From positions 1 through 24,147 of the forward strand of contig NZ_JADYUF010000049.1 of the NCBI RefSeq assembly GCF_021531655.1: 24,147 bases of DNA, written 5' to 3'. Below, one piece after another: positions 1-6,523 of this stretch (within the stretch, counting starts at the first letter, position 1; each line of letters begins with the position of its first letter). Position numbers and translations under genes: made by a program. The DNA comes from Leyella stercorea. Lineage in GTDB: Bacteria > Bacteroidota > Bacteroidia > Bacteroidales > Bacteroidaceae. Below the pieces are notes generated by a model that made no database searches, was not told the origin of the DNA, and saw nothing but the letters and a program-made list of their open reading frames with translations.

Positions 1-84
1 GACATACGGAAATACTCAAAGCCTTTTTTATACAATAAATTCAACCTCAAAGTCTAAATCCGAAACTTGAGAAAAGTAAGAATT

Positions 85-1307
85 ATGAGATGCACTTTCA
101 AGACAGTCTTCTATGTAAATGGAAGCAAGGAGAGAAACGGAATTGTCCCTATCATGGGACGTGTGACAATCAACGGAACTATCGCACAGTTCAGTTGCAA
201 GCAGAGCGTTACCAAGGCTATCTGGGATGCCAAGGGCAACAGAGCCATAGGCAAGAGTAAGGAAGCCAAGGAGGTGAATTTTGCGCTTGACAACATCAAG
301 GCTCAAATCGCCAAGCATTATCAACGACTTTCCGACCGTGAGGCGTTCGTTACCGCTGAAATGGTGAGAAACGCCTATCAAGGCATAGGCACCGAAAACG
401 AGACCTTGCTCAGAGCTTTCGACAAGGAGAACGCCGCCTTTGCCAAGCGTGTCGGCAAGGACAGGGCAAAGACTACTTACACAAGTACCTAACGGTGAGA
501 AAGTACGTTGCCGAGTTCATCAAGTATCAGTACAAGCGCAGCGATATGTCCATGAATGAGCTTACCGAGGAGTTTATCCGTGACTATTGCCTTTACTTGA
601 AAAATGTGGTAGGGCTTGCGCAGTCCTCCATTTGGATTTACTCCATACCTCTGAAACATATCGTTACGGCGGCACACTACAACGGCAAGATACCGAGAAA
701 TCCGTTTGCCATGTACCACGTTGATCCAGACCATAAGGAACGTGAGTTCTTGACATTGGACGAGCTTACCGCCATGACTGAGATAAAGTTGGAAGACCCC
801 AACATGGCATTTGCGAGAGACCTTTTTATCTTTGGCAGTTGGACAGGTATAGCTTTCATCGACATCAAGAACTTGACGGAAGATAACATCAGCATGGTAA
901 ACGGTGCTCCTTGGATAGTGTCCAAGCGTCAGAAGACAGGCGTACCGTTCCAAATCAAGCTGTTGGATATTCCTATGCAGATAGTTGAGAGATACAAATC
1001 TTTCAGAAACGGTAATCACTTGTTCAACATTGGCAACCTTGACAGCATCAACAAGCGCATCAAAAAAGTAGCGGTAATGTGTGGCATCAAGAAACGAGTT
1101 TCATTTCATGTCTCCCGCCATAGTTGGGCTGTTTTAGCATTGGAGTATGGTATGCCGATAGAGAGCGTTAGCAAGATTCTCGGTCACACGAATATCACCA
1201 CGACACAGATATACGCCAAGGTGACAAGCAGCAAACTTGACCATGATATTTCTGTCTTTGAAAGTCGAATCAAGGGGCATTTGCCTGTAATGGGAGGAAT
1301 GGCATGA
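85..1307 (+). pseudogene. Tyrosine recombinase (integrase) of a Bacteroidales mobile element, broken by a 1-nt deletion
   Basis: Two adjacent frames together make one integrase of about 407 residues. The first, from the ATG at 85, is the arm-type DNA-binding and SAM-like N-terminus (MRCTFKTVFYVNGSKERNG...). It stops at TAA 490-492. The core-binding and catalytic domain continues in another frame (HKYLTVRKYVAEFIKYQ...) to 1307. Restoring one C near 480 (TAC CAC AAG) joins them. The catalytic part keeps HVSRH, LGH and a final Tyr (ITTTQIYAKV). The first Arg of the usual tetrad appears replaced (TGIAFIDIKNL has Ala), as in some Bacteroides integrases such as IntDOT. The family does site-specific integration and excision. 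As written the protein would lack either DNA binding or catalysis, so I call it a pseudogene; a sequencing error cannot be excluded. The next gene overlaps its stop codon. Confidence 0.85.
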
Positions 1308-1675
1308 AACGGACTGTAATCACCGTGGATGGCAATGGAAGGCTTTCCATTCCGTCCAACTTGGAGGACTTGTGGATGAGTGAGGGAGAGTTGGTGGATA
1401 TGCTTCATGTTACCGCCCCGAAACTCAACTCTGTGATACGAGCTATATATAAAGAAGGTATGTTGTCTATGTCGGAAGTCCAATACAAGGACGAAACTTC
1501 CGTTAGTGTTTGGCAAACGCTGTATAATTTTCCTATGATAGTTGCCATTTGCTTTCGTCTCCACTCTTTTGGCGCAGCACAACTTCGTGAAGTTATCCTC
1601 AAGAGATTGTACGAAGCAAAAGAGAAAACAACTATTGTCCTGCAACTCTACGGAGAGACGAATGCCTTTTGTTGA
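1304..1675 (+). CDS. Small RhuM-like protein next to the integrase
   Basis: 123 residues. Its ATG overlaps the integrase stop by 4 bp (ATGA), so the two were probably co-translated. I do not know a function. The order of motifs resembles the N-terminal domain of RhuM/Fic-associated 'virulence' proteins: a Trp-led helix-turn-helix-like stretch (WMSEGELVDMLHVTAPKLNS, about residues 23-42), an IYKEGML element, then YNFPMIVAICFRLHSFGAAQ (about 84-103), which matches the RhuM pattern YNLDxIIAVGYRVxSxxGxQFR. That suggests a DNA-binding accessory protein of the mobile element, perhaps a directionality factor or regulator. The assignment is from pattern memory, not a search. No signal peptide or membrane segment is seen. 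Confidence 0.6.
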   Translation: MKRTVITVDGNGRLSIPSNLEDLWMSEGELVDMLHVTAPKLNSVIRAIYKEGMLSMSEVQYKDETSVSVWQTLYNFPMIVAICFRLHSFGAAQLREVILKRLYEAKEKTTIVLQLYGETNAFC

Positions 1676-1679
1676 AAAT

Positions 1680-1749
1680 GGTCGTATCTTTGACGCTTCG
1701 GTTGTTCACTGTCGTATTGACTTATTGACGCACTGATTCACTGTCGTAT
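1680..1749 (+). repeat. Three direct GTCGTAT boxes
   Basis: GGTCGTAT at 1680-1687, TGTCGTAT at 1710-1717 and TGTCGTAT at 1742-1749 are spaced 30 and 32 bp apart. The last two are part of a 13-bp direct repeat, TTCACTGTCGTAT (1705-1717 and 1737-1749). The spacing of about three helical turns puts them on one face of the DNA, as expected for protein binding sites. They are close in sequence to the TGTCATAC boxes further right. Confidence 0.6.
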
Positions 1750-1815
1750 AGAAATGCACTTGTAATGTGATAAAGATGTATCCATGCAAAGAATAGTGTA
1801 AGCATATATACATTG

Positions 1816-1865
1816 ATGTCATACGTTTTACATATTTATCGTATGACATATAAAACGTATGACAT
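1816..1865. repeat. 15-bp perfect inverted repeat with an extra internal box
   Basis: ATGTCATACGTTTTA at 1816-1830 is exactly complementary to TAAAACGTATGACAT at 1851-1865, with a 20-nt loop. The loop holds a third copy of the core, GTATGACAT (1841-1849), 16 bp before the one in the right arm (1857-1865). Three oriented boxes in 50 bp look like an operator or recombinase arm-site cluster rather than a terminator, as no T-run follows. Confidence 0.7.
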
Positions 1866-1886
1866 GCAGGAATACATTTTTGTTCA

Positions 1887-2119
1887 TCCCGAGGAATGGT
1901 ATTCTATGTCCCCCATTCTTCGGGATTTATTTGTTTCATCCTTTGGACATAGCGAAAAACGAGTCGTTCCTTGGAGGCTTTGCGCCTCCAGCCACTTGGG
2001 CGAACCACCGCAGTGTTTTCAATGGTATTAGGTTTTATTCTTTCCAAAACATTGTGTCCACAAAGACACAGCAAGGTATGTTTCGAGTTTCTCGAAACCT
2101 TTTGGGTTACTCCCAAAAG
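1887..2119. repeat. Series of stem-loops
   Basis: In order: a 13-bp stem with one G-T pair (1887-1899 with 1913-1925); an 11-nt palindrome AACGAGTCGTT (1958-1968); a 7-bp stem (1972-1978 with 1984-1990, loop TTTGC); a 6-bp stem TGTGTC/GACACA (2053-2070); an 8-bp stem GTTTCGAG/CTCGAAAC (2080-2098); and, directly abutting it, an 8-bp stem CTTTTGGG/CCCAAAAG (2099-2119). None is followed by a T-run, so they are not ordinary terminators. Single-strand structure of this kind is seen at transfer origins and in structured RNAs. Confidence 0.65.
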
Positions 2120-2228
2120 AACTTGCCTGTCGGTGATTTGTTCCTCCGTAGTCGGACAATTAAGATGGAAAGAATATATAAAAAAGCATAAAAGTTTCTG
2201 ATTTTTCTCATAAATAAATTAGATTTCA

Positions 2229-2236
2229 TATATTTG
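2229..2236 (+). promoter_or_regulatory. Bacteroidetes -7 box for the abiE pair
   Basis: TATATTTG fits TAnnTTTG and lies 16 bp before the abiEi start, so the leader would be only about 10 nt. No good TTTG element is seen at the -33 position, which suits a weak or self-regulated toxin-antitoxin promoter. Confidence 0.5.
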
Positions 2237-2252
2237 CGCAAAATTAGAAACA

Positions 2253-3017
2253 ATGACAGAACTATTGAGTATATTATATAAGCTGCGGATATTCACTTTG
2301 GATGAACTTTCTGAGGCTCTGAAAGGCAAGGTGAAATCTGTGGAAGCGTTGCTTGCTCGGTACAAGCAACAAGGGTGGATTGTGGCTATACGGCGCAATA
2401 CCTATTGCATGAAGGATATTGCATCTGGTTTACCTGTTTGCGACAAGTATGAGATAGGAAGCCACGTGTCACATACAGCTTGCATCAGTTATCACACAGC
2501 ATTGGAATTTCATGGATTGGCTCATCAACCCTTCAATGAGGTTTTTGTGAAAAGCATGACTCGCTTCAATTCCTTTTCTTTCGACGATGTGGATTATACC
2601 TATTGCCGACAAACAAAGGAAATCGTTGGTATGATGACACCTAAGGGAAACCCTTATGTGCGAGTAACGGATGTGGAGAGTACGTTGTTGGATTGCTTTG
2701 ACCGCATCGACCGAGCTGGTGGTATTGAGGAATTGCTGCATTGCATGGAGGGTATCGTCTTGCTCAATGAGGAAAGGCTCATCGATTATCTCGCAAGGTA
2801 CGACAAGGCATTCCTGTTCCAGAAGACAGGCTATCTGTTGGAGCGAATCAAGGAACAAGCCAACATCTCAGAATCCCTCTTGGAGCTGTGCCGAGCCAAG
2901 GGAACCAAAAGCGTCAAGTGGTTGACTAACAACGAAGAGTCGGATACATTTGTAAATAAATGGCGCATGTATGTGCCGCAAGAACTAACATCAAAGGAAG
3001 AATATGAACTCATATAA
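2253..3017 (+). CDS. abiEi: AbiEi-family antitoxin (type IV toxin-antitoxin)
   Basis: 254 residues. The N-terminus is a winged-helix domain (about residues 1-60: LYKLRIFTLDELSEALK...VEALLARYKQQGWIVAIRRN), followed by the AbiEi middle region with HTACISYHTALEFHGL near 72-87 and VTDVESTLLDCFDR. AbiEi proteins repress their own promoter and neutralise the AbiEii toxin without forming a stable complex. The next gene, an AbiEii nucleotidyltransferase, starts 14 bp inside this one, the normal arrangement for the pair and a strong support for the call. There is no signal peptide; it acts in the cytoplasm. Family roles are known; the subfamily assignment is mine by eye. Confidence 0.85.
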   Translation: MTELLSILYKLRIFTLDELSEALKGKVKSVEALLARYKQQGWIVAIRRNTYCMKDIASGLPVCDKYEIGSHVSHTACISYHTALEFHGLAHQPFNEVFVKSMTRFNSFSFDDVDYTYCRQTKEIVGMMTPKGNPYVRVTDVESTLLDCFDRIDRAGGIEELLHCMEGIVLLNEERLIDYLARYDKAFLFQKTGYLLERIKEQANISESLLELCRAKGTKSVKWLTNNEESDTFVNKWRMYVPQELTSKEEYELI

Positions 3018-3966
3018 CAAACAAGCTCTTGACATCATCGCCAAGGAGCAAGGCTTTATTCGCGACAACCTCGAAAAGGTGATGCGATTGGTGGAGATAC
3101 TCAACTATTTCCATGACAGTCCTTTGCTGTCTAAATCTCTTGTGCTGAAAGGTGGCACAACCATCAATCTCACCGTTTTCCAACTGTCAAGACTCTCGGT
3201 AGATATAGACCTTGACTTTACGGTGGATTGCGACCGAGAATCCATGTTCTCCATTTGCCAAGAAGTGAATAACGAGAATCTACTCTATATGGAGTCGGAT
3301 GGTTATCATCTTGCGCCTGGCTCCAAGACACCGCATACGCTTGACTCATGGGTGTTTCATTATACCAATGCCGCAGGCAACAACGATGGCATCAAGATAG
3401 AAATCAACTATTCCGACCGTTGCCATATCCTGCCTGCCATAGAGACTCATGTGTCCATTCCGTTTCTGAGCGATGTGAAGGTACGTTCTCTTTCACCTGT
3501 CGAATTGTTTGCCACCAAGATAAACGCCTTGATAGGTAGAAGTGCTGCACGTGACATTTATGATGTCTATAACATGGTGAAGCATCAGCTATTCGTGAGC
3601 GATGAAGAGAAAACGTTGCTGAGAAAAGCGACCATCTTTTATCTGACTGTTGGCTCAAGCAGAAAAGACAACGCTACGCCTACGGAATATACTGACTTTC
3701 CGCAGATAGACAAAATCCGTTTTCCGCAGATTCGTTCGCAACTCTTGCCTGTACTTAGGCGCAGTGAGCATTTTGACTTTGAAAAAGCCAAGACAGAAGT
3801 GAAAGACTTTCTCTCAAAGCTATTGGTTCTGACAGAATCAGAGAAAGAATATGTGCGGGAATTCAATGACAAGAAGTATATTCCAGAATTGCTGTTCGAA
3901 GATAAAGAGATGGTCAATAGAATCAAATTTCATCCTATGGCTTTGTGGAAGACAAGGAGTCGTTGA
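3004..3966 (+). CDS. abiEii: AbiEii/AbiGii-family nucleotidyltransferase toxin
   Basis: 320 residues, a normal length for the family. Motifs seen: LKGGTTINL (about 48-56) followed by RLSVDIDLDF (63-72), which is the GG(S/T)...DxD nucleotide-transfer signature with D67 and D69; a KIEINY strand (131-136) likely carrying the third acidic residue; and ELFATKINALIGRSAARDIYDVY (167-189, K172, R183, D184, D187), typical of AbiEii. The family blocks growth by modifying tRNA or other targets with nucleotides, causing abortive infection on phage attack. It overlaps the antitoxin gene by 14 bp, so translation is probably coupled. The reading frame looks intact, so the pair may be functional even though the neighbouring integrase is broken. 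Confidence 0.88.
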   Translation: MNSYNKQALDIIAKEQGFIRDNLEKVMRLVEILNYFHDSPLLSKSLVLKGGTTINLTVFQLSRLSVDIDLDFTVDCDRESMFSICQEVNNENLLYMESDGYHLAPGSKTPHTLDSWVFHYTNAAGNNDGIKIEINYSDRCHILPAIETHVSIPFLSDVKVRSLSPVELFATKINALIGRSAARDIYDVYNMVKHQLFVSDEEKTLLRKATIFYLTVGSSRKDNATPTEYTDFPQIDKIRFPQIRSQLLPVLRRSEHFDFEKAKTEVKDFLSKLLVLTESEKEYVREFNDKKYIPELLFEDKEMVNRIKFHPMALWKTRSR

Positions 3967-4042
3967 ATGTTTTTTCTGTAAATTTTGAAAAAAGTTATTG
4001 TTTTGCTTAGTTTTTTGCTTTGCTCAACTGTATAGATAGTGT

Positions 4043-4522
4043 ATGAAACAGGAAAAGGACATAGAAAGAATGTTTCGTCAGCATTACGAGAAGATGTACA
4101 ATCTGGCCAGAAGCATCCTCTCCGATGACGATGAAAGCAAGGATGTAGTGAGCTAAGTCTTTACCACGATTCTTGCCGATGATGTAGTCCTGATGCCTGA
4201 GAGTGAGGAAGGATTCCTGATGAGGAGCGTCCGCAACCGCTGTCTCAACCTGATAGCCCATAAGGGCGTGAAGGAAAAGGTAGCGAAGTTGCTCATAGAT
4301 GATACCGATGTTATTTTGTCGGATGAAACCGATGAGCGACTCGACCAGCTGATGCTTCTCATCGAAGACCAGGAACCGCCTATCCGACAACTCATTTTCC
4401 GTCTGCGCTATCTTCAGGAGAAATCTTATCAGGAGGTGGCTGATGAAGTGGGAGTGAGCAAGGTGACGGTATTCAACCATCTTTCGAAGGCGATGGACTG
4501 GATTAAGGAACAATTTAAATGA
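4043..4522 (+). pseudogene. ECF-type RNA polymerase sigma factor with an in-frame stop
   Basis: Reading from ATG 4043 gives MKQEKDIERMFRQHYEKMYN...DDDESKDVVS, then TAA at 4154-4156 (codon 38), then VFTTILADDVVL... in the same frame to 4522. Region 2 lies before and across the stop. Region 4 is at the end (SYQEVADEVGVSKVTVFNHL, a helix-turn-helix). In ECF sigmas the motif is usually DVV(Q/S)EVF, so the stop most simply came from GAA to TAA, a single change. An internal ATG at 4193 would give only 109 residues lacking most of region 2. It overlaps the FecR-like gene by 4 bp (ATGA), the standard sigma/anti-sigma layout. I judge it inactive unless the stop is suppressed or is a sequence error. 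Confidence 0.85.
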
Positions 4523-5223
4523 GCAAGACAATGACAAACAAGGAATTTAACAAGAGTAAAGAAGAAAAGCGTCAGATGTTCTTCGATATGCAGGAACATC
4601 CCGACCGCTATACCGACGAGCAAGTGAAACGTTTGCTTGCCGATGAGGACATGAAGGATTTCTTTCACGACATGGCAATGGTTAGGATGGCGATGAAGAA
4701 AGGAAACCCAAAGAAAGTGAATATAGATGAAGCATGGAAAGAGTTTGCCGATAGGCAAGGATTAAAGGCCAACAATGCTTCTGGTAAAACATCCAGCAAT
4801 CGCTGGAAGATTGCAGCATCCATCATTGGTGTCATTTTTCTTTCAGGCATAACTTTAGCCGCAATCCATTCTGGCATTTTCCGTTCATCTTCTTCGGATG
4901 AGACTAGCCAAGCCAAGACGGAACAAGTATCTTCTACTTCTGATTTGAACAAGACGGATAGCATCAAGGTGAGTGCTACGGAGAAGGCTGATAGTCTCGA
5001 CCTCAAACCTGTTGTCTTTGACAATGCCGAGTTGGGCAATGTCGTGTCGCAGCTTGCAGCCTTATATCATGTCAAGGTGGAATTCGACAATGCAGAATCG
5101 CAGCATATCCGTATCTTCTTCAATTGGGACAAGACTAAGACATTGAAGCAGAATCTCGAAATATTGAATGCTTTTGAGCGCATACAGATAACGGAAGTGG
5201 ATGGGATTTTAAAAGTGGAGTAA
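4519..5223 (+). CDS. Short FecR-like anti-sigma factor with DUF4974-type C-terminus
   Basis: 234 residues. A charged cytoplasmic N-terminus (about 1-94, expected to bind the sigma factor) is followed by one membrane segment (about 96-116, KIAASIIGVIFLSGITLAAIH) and a Ser/Thr-rich linker. The periplasmic C-terminus (about 162-234, VVFDNAELGNVVSQLAALYH...ILKVE) has the DUF4974 fold, related to the secretin/TonB N-terminal domain. The central FecR beta domain of longer family members is absent, so this is the short form. The role is to hold the ECF sigma at the membrane and release it when a TonB receptor binds its ligand. Both partners here are broken, so this intact gene is probably an orphan. 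Confidence 0.75.
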   Translation: MSKTMTNKEFNKSKEEKRQMFFDMQEHPDRYTDEQVKRLLADEDMKDFFHDMAMVRMAMKKGNPKKVNIDEAWKEFADRQGLKANNASGKTSSNRWKIAASIIGVIFLSGITLAAIHSGIFRSSSSDETSQAKTEQVSSTSDLNKTDSIKVSATEKADSLDLKPVVFDNAELGNVVSQLAALYHVKVEFDNAESQHIRIFFNWDKTKTLKQNLEILNAFERIQITEVDGILKVE

Positions 5224-5226
5224 GTT

Positions 5227-6024
5227 ATGAAGAAGATTGTTTTTAACTTAATGTTGTTGATGATAAGCATGGGTATGTCTGCCCAACGCATTACCCGACA
5301 ATATAATAATGTGTCATTCTCTGCGGCATTGAAGGATTTGAATGCTCGACAGGATAAGTATGTCATCAACTTTGTGTATGACGAGTTGGAGGATTTCAAG
5401 GTGACGAAGAGCATCAAAAATGAAAGTGTTCCAGATGCCATCATGAACTTGATAGGCTTTTATCCTATCAAGATGAAACAAGTGGATAATGTTATTATCG
5501 TTGAATGTATCCAAAAGGCTTCTAACAGAATGATGGGACGTATCGTGGACACTCATCATCAACCTGTCGATTTCGCCAATGTTTCACTTCTGAATGTCAA
5601 TGACTCTTCGTTTATTACTGGTGGTGTGACCAATGAAAACGGACAATTTGTAATACCTTGCAATGCTCAAAAGGCTATTGTAAAAGTAACATGTGTAGGA
5701 TATAACACTTATCGCAATATCTTTAGTACTGGCAAAATAGGTACAATAGCTTTAAGCGAAGTTACGCTAAATCTACAAAAAGTAGTTGTGAAAGGTCATC
5801 GGAAGATTTATAAGTCAGACGGAACAAAGCTTATCGTGGATGTTCAGAAATCTGTATTAAGCGATTTTGGAAGTGCCGATGATGTTGTTGCGCAATTACC
5901 AACAGTGTCAGGTAGCGATGGCAGCTATTCTGTCTTTGCAGACAAAAAGAGTTGTTTGACAAGCAAACGTATGCAATTTGCAGAATTTAGCACTATAGCC
6001 AAATCATTACCTCAATTGAGGTGA
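5227..6024 (+). pseudogene. TonB-dependent receptor, truncated to its N-terminal domains
   Basis: 265 residues against roughly 800-1000 in the family. Seen in order: a signal peptide (about 1-19, ending SMGMSA); an STN signalling domain (about 20-95, VSFSAALKDLN...VIIVE); a carboxypeptidase-regulatory-like domain (about 102-175, GRIVDTHHQPVDFANVSL); then the start of the plug (VLSDFGSADDVVAQLPTVSGSDGSYSVF). At about 5940, where FGKG-like plug sequence is expected, the protein changes to about 28 unrelated residues and stops. The whole beta-barrel is missing. It starts 3 bp after the anti-sigma gene, completing a sigma/anti-sigma/receptor cassette. A deletion or recombination junction near 5940 is the simplest explanation. 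Confidence 0.8.
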
Positions 6025-6100
6025 AACACTCATAAATCGCTCATTTTAAGCTATTCTGAATATTTGGGCGGAATTTTTTTTGAAAAAAGTGGCTTAAAAG

Positions 6101-6132
6101 TTTGGAGGTTTAAATAAAAAGCCATACCTTTG
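6101..6132 (+). promoter_or_regulatory. Promoter of tRNA-Arg
   Basis: TTTG at 6101-6104, 20 bp, then TACCTTTG at 6125-6132 is a full match to the Bacteroidetes consensus. It lies 44 bp before the tRNA. Confidence 0.75.
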
Positions 6133-6176
6133 CACTCGCTTTTAAGGAACAACGCTTCCGCAAAGCAATAAGGATT

Positions 6177-6250
6177 GGCTCCGTAGCTCAACTGAATAGA
6201 GCATCTGACTACGGATCAGAAGGTTGCAGGTTTGAATCCTGCCGGAGTCA
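6177..6250 (+). tRNA. tRNA-Arg (anticodon ACG)
   Basis: 74 nt fold into a full cloverleaf. The acceptor stem GGCTCCG pairs with CGGAGTC (one G-T) with discriminator A at 6250. The anticodon stem TCTGA/TCAGA holds loop CTACGGA, so the anticodon is ACG (read as ICG). The T arm is GCAGG-TTTGAAT-CCTGC. CCA is not encoded. It marks the border between the accessory plus-strand block and the minus-strand block. tRNA genes are common integration targets, but I found no repeat of its 3' end in the window. Confidence 0.96.
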
Positions 6251-6260
6251 CAAACAATTT

Positions 6261-6298
6261 AAAAGAGGACTTTACGCAATGTAAAGTCCTCTTTTTTT
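6261..6298 (+). terminator. Intrinsic terminator of tRNA-Arg
   Basis: A perfect 13-bp stem (AAGAGGACTTTAC at 6263-6275 with GTAAAGTCCTCTT at 6281-6293, loop GCAAT) is followed by a T-run. Confidence 0.9.
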
Positions 6299-6402
6299 AT
6301 GCCTGTAAGCATTTTAAGGTAAACCGCTTTTGGCTGTTGCCAAATAATTATAAATATACCGTCTGACTTTTCTTACTTTCAAGCTATTTGCATAGTGCTT
6401 TT

Positions 6403-6512
6403 CAAATGTAGTCCTTTTGCACTTCAAAACGAGTCCTTTTGCATGCCAAAAGGAATCCTTTTACATAGCAAAACGAGCCCTTTTGCACTGCAAAAGGGCT
6501 CGTTTTGTTTTG
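6403..6512. repeat. Array 1: five 22-bp palindromic repeat units
   Basis: Units start at 6403, 6425, 6447, 6469 and 6491, each exactly 22 bp, with no spacers. An approximate consensus on the plus strand is CAAAAGGACTCCTTTTGCAC plus two variable bases. Within a unit, CAAAAGGA and TCCTTTTG form a palindrome around one base. The last two units together give a perfect 19-bp inverted repeat (6469-6487 with 6489-6507). The array begins 11 bp after the sulfatase stop codon. The same unit, in the same orientation, recurs after the amylase gene at 15176-15326. Confidence 0.85.
6469..6507 (-). terminator. Probable sulfatase terminator formed by the repeat array
   Basis: The perfect 19-bp inverted repeat with a 1-nt centre lies 17 bp downstream of the sulfatase stop. 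On the minus strand it ends CTCGTTTTG, so the T-run is short, but the stem is very stable. Confidence 0.6.
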
Positions 6513-6523
6513 GGGTAGTATTT

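Larger units (their letters stand above)
1676..2252. other. 577-bp non-coding region rich in repeats and hairpins
   Basis: I see no convincing gene here; the ORFs are short, lack family features and run across hairpins. It holds TGTCRTAY-type boxes (1680-1865), a 15-bp perfect inverted repeat, a run of hairpins at 1887-2119, and a TAnnTTTG box (TATCTTTG, 1685-1692) that could start a transcript through the region. Its place beside the recombinase suggests cis-acting DNA of the element, such as integrase or excisionase arm sites or a transfer origin. That role is inference. Confidence 0.6.

Noticed and set aside
1859..2191. 110-residue ORF and overlapping short ORFs in the hairpin region
   Set aside because: No family features, reads through several hairpins, and competing frames of similar length exist; composition is unlike the real genes nearby.
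6123..6133. CTnDOT-like target site (GTAnnTTTGC) at ATACCTTTGC
   Set aside because: The match is incomplete and is explained by the tRNA promoter -7 box; no matching second end was seen.
6177..6250. tRNA-Arg as the attachment site of the left-hand element
   Set aside because: No second copy of the tRNA 3' end was found, and the integrase lies on the 5' side of the tRNA.
6403..6512. CRISPR array
   Set aside because: Units abut with a 22-bp period and have no unique spacers; no cas genes in the window.
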